Part shown: in pieces, positions 47,381 through 54,522 of the stretch
Position numbering within the stretch: position 1 is the stretch's first letter
Layout: every line of letters begins with the position of its first letter
NCBI GenBank assembly: GCA_963841205.1
Contig: CAWJCH010000010.1
Span: 124,001-188,000, forward strand
DNA: 64,000 nt
Direction of reading: 5' to 3'
DNA from: CAWAWP01 sp963841205
Lineage (GTDB): Bacteria; Chloroflexota; Ktedonobacteria; Ktedonobacterales; JADMIN01
Notes under the pieces: model-generated
Seen by the model: only the letters and a program-made list of their open reading frames with translations
The model's database searches: none
Told to the model about the DNA's origin: nothing
Translations under genes and position numbers: made by a program

Positions 47381-48369
47381 CCACAGCCGCTACGATCCTG
47401 CGAGGTGTACTGGGCAGGGACCGCAATCACCCGACGCCCGGCGCATGCTGCCTTAGCGTCGAGGATGGTACGGAACTGCCCCCAGCCCGCATCGCTGATG
47501 CTCTTGGCCAGGTGAGGGTTCCGCACCACGTTGCGGACCTGCAAATCTTCCAGATAGATCGTGTCGTAGTCTTGGAGCAGCGCAAGCGCGGTCTTGTGGT
47601 GGAAGTCGGCGCGTAGTCGTTGCACGGTCTGATGCGCCCGCTGGAGGTAGCCCACGGCTTTGCGCCTACGATGGCTGCCCTTCTTGCGCCTGGAAACGCG
47701 CCGCTGGGCCTTGGCGAGCTTCTTCTCACCGCGCCGGTAGTGCCGTGGGTTCGCTACTGCCCATCCATCGGCGGTGATGAGGAAGACCTTCAGGCCCACG
47801 TCTACGCCGGTCTCTTTGCCGGTGAGGGGCAACGGCTGCGCCGGCACGTCGGCGCATGAGATGATGGCGTACCAGCCATCCGCCTCATGGGAGATCGTGA
47901 CGGTCTTGGGTGTGCCTTCCGGGGCGCGCGACCAGCGGAGCGCGATGCGTCCGAGCTTGGATAGGACCAGGAAGCCATTGTCGAGTGTTGCTCCGTTGCC
48001 GAATTGTTTGTACGTGAACGAGTGATACCGATTGCGCCCCTTGAAGCGTGGAAAACCCGCTTTCTCTCCCGCTTTCACCCGCCGGAAGAACGCCTGATAG
48101 CTCTTGTCCAGCCGCGCCAAGACATCCTGCAAGACATGGCTGTGAATGGCCGCGTACTCCGGCATCTCGGCGCGGAGGTCCTTCAATTCGGCCATCTGCT
48201 GATAGGCTGTGAGGGTAACGCCACAGCGGCGATACGCGGCGATGCGCTCTTCGAGCGCCGTGTTATAGAGCGTGCGACAACGCCACGGCGTCTCAGCCAG
48301 CGCCCGCTCTTGTTCGGGCATCGGCTTGAGCTTGTACTTGTAGGCTTTGCGCAGCCCTTCGTCGCTCAC
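47248..48369 (-). CDS. tnpB: TnpB RNA-guided nuclease, intact frame, zinc finger altered
   Basis: 373 residues from GTG 48369. RuvC catalytic residues are present: D190 (GVDVGLKVF), E274 (YLEDLQ) and D354 (LDRDENAARN). The zinc finger reads RSGC (326-329) and CTSC (344-347): the first Cys, present in all sister copies (CSGC), is Arg. TnpB cuts DNA under guidance of RNA made from the element's right end and favours retention of the element. The stop comes ~14 codons earlier than in the 52.8-kb copy. The upstream tnpA is dead, so it cannot transpose on its own. Confidence 0.9.
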   Translation of the reverse strand: MSDEGLRKAYKYKLKPMPEQERALAETPWRCRTLYNTALEERIAAYRRCGVTLTAYQQMAELKDLRAEMPEYAAIHSHVLQDVLARLDKSYQAFFRRVKAGEKAGFPRFKGRNRYHSFTYKQFGNGATLDNGFLVLSKLGRIALRWSRAPEGTPKTVTISHEADGWYAIISCADVPAQPLPLTGKETGVDVGLKVFLITADGWAVANPRHYRRGEKKLAKAQRRVSRRKKGSHRRRKAVGYLQRAHQTVQRLRADFHHKTALALLQDYDTIYLEDLQVRNVVRNPHLAKSISDAGWGQFRTILDAKAACAGRRVIAVPAQYTSQDRSGCGERIPKSLSVRTHVCTSCGLVLDRDENAARNIQWAGQALRGVVA

Positions 48370-48371
48370 GG

Positions 48372-48760
48372 CTATCTCCCGGTCTGGGCGTCTCTGTAGC
48401 GTTGGATGGTTTGCTGACTGACAGTGCCAGCCGTGCTGGCGAAGCTCGAGCGCGTCCGCACGGACGGTAGTTCGAGCAGCTGCGGGAACTCACGGCGCAG
48501 GTGGAACGAGGTGATGCCCTTGCACTCCTTGACCACCTCAGCGGCGCTCTCGCGTGGTCACGCGCGCACAAACAAGTGGATATGGTCGGGCTGGATGGCG
48601 TGCGCCGGCATCTCCCACCCCTTCTCAGCGCACTTACCTTCCAGTAACTCTCGACATTATGCCGCCACCGGCCCCACAAGGATTGCCTTGCGGCGTCGTG
48701 GGCACCAGATGAGATGGTTGATGATGAGATGAACGCGATGGTCATCCCGCCGATATGCAT
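48372..48760 (-). pseudogene. tnpA: Y1 (HUH) transposase TnpA, heavily degraded
   Basis: Three frames are needed to follow the homology: VHLIINHLIWCPRRRKAILVG then a stop; RELLEGKCAEKGWEM and IQPDHIHLFVRA then a stop; and SAAEVVKECKGITSFHLRRE to TIQRYRDAQTGR, ending at 48372. The HUH metal motif HIH is kept, but TRSSFASTAG has Ser where the family has the nucleophilic Tyr (TRSYF). With two frame breaks and no Tyr it cannot be active. tnpB starts 2 bp after its stop. Confidence 0.85.
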
Positions 48761-48778
48761 ATGCATATGCATATGCAT
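48753..48778. repeat. (atatgc)n short tandem repeat
   Basis: About four copies of the hexamer atatgc lie at the 5' edge of the tnpA remnant. Such a run can expand or shrink by slippage. It has no obvious role now. Confidence 0.75.
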
Positions 48779-48841
48779 GCGCGTCCTTCATGGTCTAGTA
48801 CCGGCGCGTTCTGGACCGTAAAGCAAGGTGAGAGGACGAAT

Positions 48842-48919
48842 GGCTAAAGCCAGAACACGCCTCACCACTGCCGTTCAAACCGCGTAGCTTGCGGCGGCCT
48901 AAAGCCCTTCTCTTTGTCA
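48842..48919 (+). repeat. element-end repeat, copy 2 of 3
   Basis: 78 bp: GGCTAAAGCC, then agaacacgcctcaccactg, a degraded GCCGTT/AAACCGC palindrome, GCGGCGGCCTAAAGCCC and an outer TTTGTCA. Closely related sequences are at 25709-25783 (reverse orientation) and 56543-56618. It is interpreted as the left end of the IS at 47.2-48.9 kb. Confidence 0.65.
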
Positions 48920-49054
48920 GGCTCAGGCGATCCTTCCTCCTGGGGAGGTGCTGCCTGGGCCTTTTTGCGCCTCGGGAACTCTTGTGGCGGATTCGGCGTC
49001 ATGCTGCTACGGTCATGGCGTCACGTTGAGTTCGTACGCGGGAGGATCGTCCCT

Positions 49055-49483
49055 ATGCATATTCGACTGATCGCACCGCTGCTCTGCGCGGTCGCTTGGC
49101 TGGCGGCCTGCGGCGGGAGCACCTCATCGGGCAGCCACAGCACGGGCACGCCACTCGAAACCGTGGCGGGCGGCGCGAGGCTGGCCTGTACGTTCCATGC
49201 GATGCCGCAGGAGGCGGACACGGCGACGGTCATGCTCGCTTGTGCGGTGACGGGTGCGGCGTCCGGCGACACCTCGTTTTCGGTGACGCACACGGTGGCC
49301 GGGCCCAAGGGCAAGGGCACGGCAGTGGATGCCACGTGTGCTGGTCCCGTGCGCGGAGGCGTCGGCGCGTGCAGCGTGACGGTCACCGAGCAGGCGACGG
49401 AGGCCACGCCGGGGACGATGGCGGGTAAGCTGCAGCCGAGCGGGACGGCGCTCGGTCCGGTGGATCCGGCGATCATCCCGTGA
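49055..49483 (+). CDS. small lipoprotein of unknown function
   Basis: 142 residues from ATG 49055 with GGAGGA upstream. The N-terminus MHIRLIAPLLCAVAWLAACGG is a signal peptide with lipobox LAAC. The mature part is beta-rich in appearance, Gly/Thr/Ala-rich, with four cysteines (ARLACTF, MLACAV, DATCAG, GACSVTV) that could pair. No family is recognised. It is convergent with the next gene, 10 bp apart. Confidence 0.75.
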   Translation: MHIRLIAPLLCAVAWLAACGGSTSSGSHSTGTPLETVAGGARLACTFHAMPQEADTATVMLACAVTGAASGDTSFSVTHTVAGPKGKGTAVDATCAGPVRGGVGACSVTVTEQATEATPGTMAGKLQPSGTALGPVDPAIIP

Positions 49484-49493
49484 GGGGAGGCGG

Positions 49494-50918
49494 CTAGCGC
49501 ACGCCGGGGATCTCCAAGAGCGGGAAGGCGCGGTGCGCACGCGGCGGCACGAGGAAGTTCTGGCGGCGCGTCGCGCGGATGAAGGCGTTGATGCCGTTCG
49601 CGTGCGGGGCGACCTGATAGCCCGGCGCAACGTCCGAGGCGTCCATCCCTTTGCGACTCTGGTTGAAGATCTGTGTGCCCGCGCTGAATGAGACGAAATG
49701 CACACCCGGCGCCGGCGTGTCGCTGTCGAGCGCGTCCATCGTGTTGAAGTCGACGCGAAGCTGGAGCGCCTGCCCCTGCGGACTGCGGCTGCCACGCTGC
49801 ACGGCCTCGTTGTGGCCAATGAGGTGATTCTGCTCGGCGTCGATGACGGTGGTGTTGGGGTTGAGCCAGAGCGTCTGCACGGTGACACGACCCAGAGTGG
49901 CGGCGGCGTTATAGTGGAACATGCGCCCGGCGCGCTCCTCGTAGCTGAGCGCATACCACTGGTCGAGGTCTTCGATGAGGTGTGAGAGGTGCATGGATGT
50001 GCCGCCCGCGAAGTAGTCGCCGGGATGCGCGGTGGTCAAGGGCTGGAGCAGCGGATCGCGCTTGCCGTCGTAGCTGACCGCTGGCTCGGTCGCCTGTCCC
50101 TGTTGTTGGGCAGAGGTGAAGCCCATGAAGAGCGGCGAGGTCTCGGGGATCTGGGCCGCGACGGAGAGCTTCGCCTGTTGTGCCATGCTGCGGGGCAATC
50201 CGGCGCCGACAAAGCCGGAGCGCACCGAGGTGATGTGCACGAGGTCGGCGATATCCGCCGTGGGGGCGGGAGCGCCGGCGAGGGTGCTGCTCTTGCCGAA
50301 GAGCGCGTGCTGGACGTCGTGGAGCTGATCGAGCGAGTCCGAGCGCAGATGGAAGGCGATCTCGTTGGCTTCGAGGAGGAGCGCGGGGGGATCGCTGGCG
50401 AAGCGTTGCGCGTCGAGCACGACGGGCGCGGCGTCCGCATCGACCATGTGCGGCAGGTGCGCCTCGAAGGTGCTCTGCGGAATGTAGCGGCGGAAATAGG
50501 GCAGGCCGTAGGCGACGAGCGCGAAGACGCCGCTCGGGCTGTAGGGATAGGCGACCTCGACGGCCTGGAGCGCGGCTTCGAGGCGCTGCTGATCAGCGAG
50601 GCGGGGCGGGTGGGCGAGCGTGCCGGTGAGCACGAGGTTCCAGGTCGGCGGGATCAGCGTCATCACGGCGGAGTCCGGGTCGGGCTGGACCCGCACCCCG
50701 TAGTCCGCGACCTCGTACTGGCCGATCGGATAGCCACCTTTCGGTGGCCCGTAGCGCCGGACCGGTGGCGTGGATTGCGCGGCGAGCGCGCGATAGAGCA
50801 CTCCCGCGCCCGAGGCGGCGACGACCCCGCCGCCAGCGGCCACCACTAAGCGACGCCGCGTGATGCGCGGGCCGGTGCTCTTTTCCGCCGTACGCTGCGT
50901 GGAGGTCTCGTCGGCCAC
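49494..50918 (-). CDS. Tat-exported protein, possibly DyP-peroxidase-related
   Basis: 474 residues from GTG 50918, chosen for AAGGAG 9 bp upstream; the frame is open to 50972. A twin-arginine signal is seen (ITRRRLVVAAGGGVVAASG). The C-terminal half has segments like dye-decolorising peroxidases: GGTSMHLSHLIEDLDQWYAL followed by ERAGRMF, and a late FIRATRRQNFLVPPR block. The classical GxxDG motif is not found, so heme binding is unproven. A periplasmic redox or iron-related role is a guess. Confidence 0.6.
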   Translation of the reverse strand: MADETSTQRTAEKSTGPRITRRRLVVAAGGGVVAASGAGVLYRALAAQSTPPVRRYGPPKGGYPIGQYEVADYGVRVQPDPDSAVMTLIPPTWNLVLTGTLAHPPRLADQQRLEAALQAVEVAYPYSPSGVFALVAYGLPYFRRYIPQSTFEAHLPHMVDADAAPVVLDAQRFASDPPALLLEANEIAFHLRSDSLDQLHDVQHALFGKSSTLAGAPAPTADIADLVHITSVRSGFVGAGLPRSMAQQAKLSVAAQIPETSPLFMGFTSAQQQGQATEPAVSYDGKRDPLLQPLTTAHPGDYFAGGTSMHLSHLIEDLDQWYALSYEERAGRMFHYNAAATLGRVTVQTLWLNPNTTVIDAEQNHLIGHNEAVQRGSRSPQGQALQLRVDFNTMDALDSDTPAPGVHFVSFSAGTQIFNQSRKGMDASDVAPGYQVAPHANGINAFIRATRRQNFLVPPRAHRAFPLLEIPGVR

Positions 50919-51001
50919 AGCACCCACTCCTTCTGCCTCGTCTGGTCGTCGCGCCCACTCTACGGCGGGCATGTGGGGGCGTCAAGCAGGGCGACATGCG
51001 G

Positions 51002-51034
51002 AGAAAAGCCGCCGGCGACGGAGCACCGGCGGCT
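51002..51034 (-). terminator. intrinsic terminator of the large secreted-protein gene
   Basis: On the minus strand AGCCGCCGG and CCGGCGGCT form a perfect 9-bp stem with a 10-base loop, followed directly by TTTTCTCC. It lies 59 bp past the stop at 51093. Confidence 0.75.
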
Positions 51035-51092
51035 GACGAGACAACGCACTACTGGGTTGTGCTCTCCTCACGCGACGAGAAGCGTTCCGTCA

Positions 51093-52799
51093 TCAGGCCG
51101 TTGGGCAGGGGTTGGAGCTGAGGTCGCGATGGAAGGTCTCGTAGATCCCTTCGGTCTGGTTGCCGGTGGTCGGGTAGATGTTCTCCAACAGGCCACCGAA
51201 CTCGGCATGCGCGCTGCCGCCGAAGTGGTCGGTTACGTTCGGCAGGTAGCTGTCGCCCTCTTGCCAGAAACACTGGCCACCAACGCGCACCGTCTGGAAG
51301 TAGGGGTAGAACGCGGCACCGTTCGGCGGATCGACGCAGCCAGCGCCCGGATTGGGATCACTGGGATTGTAGACGTGCCGTTGGCAGTTGTTGTTGGGCG
51401 AGATGTCGGCCCCCTCGATGCGCGGCAGATCGGTCTCGAAGGCGACTGTTTGGTAATTGCGAAGGTCTCCCGAATTCCAGTGGTTGCCGTTCTGGCTCAT
51501 GAAGAGCGGGCTGGAGAAGTTCACCGCGGTGCCATGCAGGGCGGCGTCGTTCGCGTGATTGGGGGTCGATCCGGGCCAGTCGTGCAGGTAGCTCGTCCCG
51601 TCGAAGTCCTCGTCGTCGCTCAGGCAGCCGGTGAGGGTCTCCGGTCCGGCGGTGAGGCAGAACTGATCGTCGTCGTCGAGTCCGCTCGGATCGTTCGCGC
51701 CGGCCTGGGTGCAGGCGAGCGTGTTCGGGTCCGCCGCGTTGCAGTACTCGAAGTGGCCGAGCTCGTCGGAGTAGGCGACGTTGTAGGTGTGCGCGGCCCA
51801 GTAGACGTTGGTCTGCTTGGTCGAGGTCGAGAACATCGGGTGGTAGGCGTAGGGGATCTCGGTGCATTTCTTGGCGTTCGGATCGAACTTGGCATGCCCG
51901 AAGCCATTGGCGACGCTGGCGGTCATCGAGCCGGACTGCCCGGTGGTCGCGTCATGCACGACGATCTGGAAGCCGGCGGGGGTGTCTTTCATGCTGAAGG
52001 CGATCTGGTCGCCACCGTGCATCTTCAGCGTGTCCGACGTGGTGATGGCCTGGTTGCCGAAGCCCTCGAACGGGTTGGCCGGCGCGACGGGGTGGCCGCT
52101 CTTGGTGACGATGGCATAATTCACCGGCTCGGGACCGACCGTATTCTGACAGGCGGCGTTGTTCTGCGCGCCGGTGTTGAGATTCTCCTGGTCGCTGTCG
52201 ATCGTCATCGCGGAGCACCAGGTGTTGTCGTTGACGCCGTTGGCGTCGGTGCAGCTCACCGGGCCCCAGCCGTCGGGATAGAACTGGAACTCCATGTAGG
52301 CCTCGCCCGGCGTGTTGCCGATGTAGTTCGGCGAGTGCGGGTCGAGGCTGGTATAGATGTTCGTGTCGCTGTCCGCCGTGCAGTGCTTGCCGGGGGTCGG
52401 CGCGTCCTGGTCGTCGCACATGATCATGCCGAACCAGATGGCGACGCTACGCTGGAAGGCCCACGTGCTGCCGGTGCCGTCCTGGTTGGGGGCGGTGGAG
52501 GGGTCCTGCGGCAGGGTGAGGGAATAGAAGTTGGAGTTTCCGGAGCCCGGCTGGTTGGAGTAGAAGAGCAGCGACGGCTCGTCGTGGCCGGTATATTGCC
52601 CCTGCGCGTTCCAGGGGTTCGTCAATTCCGTGCAGAGCTGGGGGCGAGCAGTGCAGAACGGCTTCTGCGCGGCGGGCGCCGCGTGGGCCGACGGGGTCGC
52701 GCCACTGCCGGCGATGCGCGCGCCGAGGAGGGCGGCGATGGTCGCTACCACCAGGACGCAGGCGAAGATGCTGAACCGTCGCTTCACGCTGAATCGCAT
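51093..52799 (-). CDS. large secreted cysteine-containing protein, unknown family
   Basis: 568 residues from ATG 52799 with AAAGGA 7 bp upstream. Residues 1-38 form a Sec signal (KRRFSIFACVLVVATIAALL, then an Ala-rich cleavage region). The mature protein is Asn/Asp/Gly/Ser-rich with about 16 cysteines and repeated acidic stretches (SGLDDDDQFC, LSDDEDFDGTSY), typical of an extracellular, perhaps calcium-binding protein. I do not recognise the fold. The right end of the 52.8-kb IS stops 3 bp before its ribosome-binding site, so any original promoter has been pushed away. Confidence 0.82.
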   Translation of the reverse strand: MRFSVKRRFSIFACVLVVATIAALLGARIAGSGATPSAHAAPAAQKPFCTARPQLCTELTNPWNAQGQYTGHDEPSLLFYSNQPGSGNSNFYSLTLPQDPSTAPNQDGTGSTWAFQRSVAIWFGMIMCDDQDAPTPGKHCTADSDTNIYTSLDPHSPNYIGNTPGEAYMEFQFYPDGWGPVSCTDANGVNDNTWCSAMTIDSDQENLNTGAQNNAACQNTVGPEPVNYAIVTKSGHPVAPANPFEGFGNQAITTSDTLKMHGGDQIAFSMKDTPAGFQIVVHDATTGQSGSMTASVANGFGHAKFDPNAKKCTEIPYAYHPMFSTSTKQTNVYWAAHTYNVAYSDELGHFEYCNAADPNTLACTQAGANDPSGLDDDDQFCLTAGPETLTGCLSDDEDFDGTSYLHDWPGSTPNHANDAALHGTAVNFSSPLFMSQNGNHWNSGDLRNYQTVAFETDLPRIEGADISPNNNCQRHVYNPSDPNPGAGCVDPPNGAAFYPYFQTVRVGGQCFWQEGDSYLPNVTDHFGGSAHAEFGGLLENIYPTTGNQTEGIYETFHRDLSSNPCPTA

Positions 52800-52995
52800 C
52801 GGGTATCCTTTCTTTGACACTCCCCCGGCTACAGCGCGGGGGATGCTCGGTTCACCCCCGCAGCCAGCGCCGCGAGTCCCCGAAGGGCCTGCCCAGCCCG
52901 TTGGATGTTCCTGGCCGCGTTCTCGTCTCTGTCGAGCACGAGGCCACAGTGTGGACAGACATGGGTGCGCACGCTCAAGGTCTTGGGCACGCGCG
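52795..52995 (-). ncRNA. predicted reRNA/omega-RNA of the 52.8-kb TnpB
   Basis: By family rule the scaffold covers the tnpB 3' end and the right-end hairpin, and the guide is the ~20 bases beyond 52815 on the minus strand. Those bases hold the AAAGGA site and ATG of the secreted-protein gene. Limits are estimates from other TnpB systems. Confidence 0.35.
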
Positions 52996-54085
52996 TCCCA
53001 CAACCGCTGCAGTCTTGGCTGGTGTAGGCGGGTGGCACGACGACGACCCGACGCCCGGCGCATGCTGCCTTGGCTTCGAGGATGGCACGGAACTGCGCCC
53101 AGCCCGCGTCCGCGATGGACTTGGCGAGGTGGTGATTCCGCAGCAGGTTGGCGACCTGCAAGTCTTCCAGAGAGATCGTGTCGTAGGCTCTCAGCAACGC
53201 CAACGCGGTCTTGTGGTGGAAGTCGGCGCGCTGCCGTTGCACCGCTTGATGCGCCCGTTGGAGGCGGCCGACCGCTTTCCTACGGCGCTGGCTGCCCTTC
53301 TTGCGACGTGAGACGCGGCGTTGCGCCTTCGCCAGCTTCTTTTCACCCCGGCGGTAGTGGCGTGGATGCTCCACCGCCTCCCCCTCGGCGGTGATGAGGA
53401 ACACCTTCAGGCCCACGTCGATGCCCGTCTCCCGCCCCGTGAGCGGCAACGGTCGTACCGGGACCTCGGCGCAGGCGAGGCTGGCATACCAGCCGTCCGC
53501 CTCGCGGGAGATCGTGACGGTCTTGGGCGTCCCCTCCAGCGGACGTGACCAGCGCACGGCCACACGCCCGATTTTCGACAGGACGAGGAAGCCGTTGTCG
53601 AGCCGCGCGCCGTTGCCGTACTGCTTGTAGGTGAAGCTGTGGTAGCGGTTGCGCCCCTGATAGCGCGGGAAGCCCGGCGCCTGGCCGGCCTTGACGCGGC
53701 GGAAGAACGCCTGATAGGTCTGGTCCAGACGGGTCAACACGTCCTGCAAGACCTGCGAGTGGATGGCCGCGTACTCCGGGAATGCCGCTCTCAGCTCGGG
53801 CAACTCGGCTTGCTGCTGGTAGGCGGTGAGGGTGACACCGCAGCGCCGGTACGCCGTGATGCGCTGCTCCAGCGCGCTGTTGTAGAGCACGCGACAGCGC
53901 CACACGACCTCTTCAAGCCGGCGCTCCTGGTCGGGCGTCGGCTTGAGCTTGTATTTGTAGGCTTTACGCAGCCCTCGCGGCTCTTGCGGTTCCATGCCAC
54001 TCTATTCTGCTTGATAGGTACGCATCCGGCAAGGGCTCGGGCCATTCATCCCCCGGCTCAAGCCGAGGGGCTTTCTGGCCCTTTT
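52815..54085 (-). mobile_element. tnpB-only IS200/IS605-type element with intact tnpB
   Basis: The right end is 52815-52860: TGACACT and a CCCCCGGCTACAGCGCGGGGG hairpin. The left-end hairpin is at 54039-54081: GGGCCA, TTCATCCCCCGGCT, AGCCGAGGGG, TGGCCC, then TTTT on the plus strand. The core resembles the left end at 35.7 kb. There is no tnpA. Confidence 0.65.
52829..53995 (-). CDS. tnpB: TnpB RNA-guided nuclease, apparently fully intact
   Basis: 388 residues from ATG 53995 (MEPQEPRGLRKAYKYKLKPT). All signature residues are present: D193 (GIDVGLKVF), E277 (SLEDLQ), zinc finger C329, C332, C347, C350, and D357 (LDRDENAARN). Length is close to characterised TnpB proteins (~400). The last codons (VNRASPAL and stop) run into the right-end hairpin. 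The leader has the GCAGAATAG motif. It is the best candidate for an active nuclease in the window. tnpA is absent, so mobilisation would need a TnpA in trans. Confidence 0.93.
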   Translation of the reverse strand: MEPQEPRGLRKAYKYKLKPTPDQERRLEEVVWRCRVLYNSALEQRITAYRRCGVTLTAYQQQAELPELRAAFPEYAAIHSQVLQDVLTRLDQTYQAFFRRVKAGQAPGFPRYQGRNRYHSFTYKQYGNGARLDNGFLVLSKIGRVAVRWSRPLEGTPKTVTISREADGWYASLACAEVPVRPLPLTGRETGIDVGLKVFLITAEGEAVEHPRHYRRGEKKLAKAQRRVSRRKKGSQRRRKAVGRLQRAHQAVQRQRADFHHKTALALLRAYDTISLEDLQVANLLRNHHLAKSIADAGWAQFRAILEAKAACAGRRVVVVPPAYTSQDCSGCGTRVPKTLSVRTHVCPHCGLVLDRDENAARNIQRAGQALRGLAALAAGVNRASPAL

Positions 54086-54485
54086 CTGTAAACGATCCAC
54101 ACCGGGCGCCGTTGCCCGTTACGCTGGATGTCGTGTTCCGTGGCGTCCCTCAACGGGTCGCGGGATGGTCGCCAGGAAACCAAGGGATGTATGTGATGTG
54201 TGCTGGCGAGGCACCATCTCATGACGCCAGCCAGAGCCCCCTCCCCATGCCGCCGAGCCTTCTGCACCAGTCTCGCTCGGAGGCGACCAACCACACCACT
54301 TCGCCAGGATAGAACGCGGTTGTGAGACAAAGCGTTACGGGCAAGGCGGTAACTGCCGCGCGGTGTTATTGGCAATTGTAACAGGCATGCACCCTTATAG
54401 AGATACGCGATGGGAAACATGCTGCATGTATCTCCGACGACCGAGCGCCGATTGCAGCAGAAGCCGTGCCGTAATCGCGAGCGCG
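54086..54485. other. intergenic stretch, no gene seen (400 bp)
   Basis: No coding sequence is supported between the IS left end and the HD-gene promoter. TGTTA (54364-54368) and TAACA (54379-54383) form a short inverted repeat that could be an operator; this is weak. Confidence 0.3.
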
Positions 54486-54513
54486 TTGAAATAGGCGAGG
54501 TCTGGGGTACAAT
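54486..54513 (+). promoter_or_regulatory. sigma70-type promoter for the HD-domain gene
   Basis: TTGAAA (54486-54491) and TACAAT (54508-54513) are 16 bp apart. A transcript would start near 54520, only ~3 nt before the ATG at 54523, so the message would be essentially leaderless unless the ATG at 54559 is used. Confidence 0.6.
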
Positions 54514-54522
54514 GCGGCCACG

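Larger units (their letters stand above)
47196..48919 (-). mobile_element. IS605-type element with tnpA remnant and intact tnpB
   Basis: The right end is 47196-47247 (TGACACT, then CAGGGGCTAAAGCCCCATGG). Reading past tnpB and tnpA, the other end is 48842-48919, a 78-bp sequence ending GGCCTAAAGCCC...TTTGTCA. The same two end types bracket the 303-bp element at 56316-56618, which supports these limits. Length is 1724 bp. tnpA lies upstream of tnpB on the same strand, 2 bp apart. Confidence 0.65.

Noticed and set aside
48753..48778. (atatgc)n considered as part of a CRISPR array
   Set aside because: The unit is 6 bp with no spacers; it is a simple tandem repeat.
50973..52817. 614-residue plus-strand open frame
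   Set aside because: The opposite strand encodes a protein with signal peptide, ribosome-binding site and terminator; the plus frame is Val/Gly/Arg-rich antisense text.
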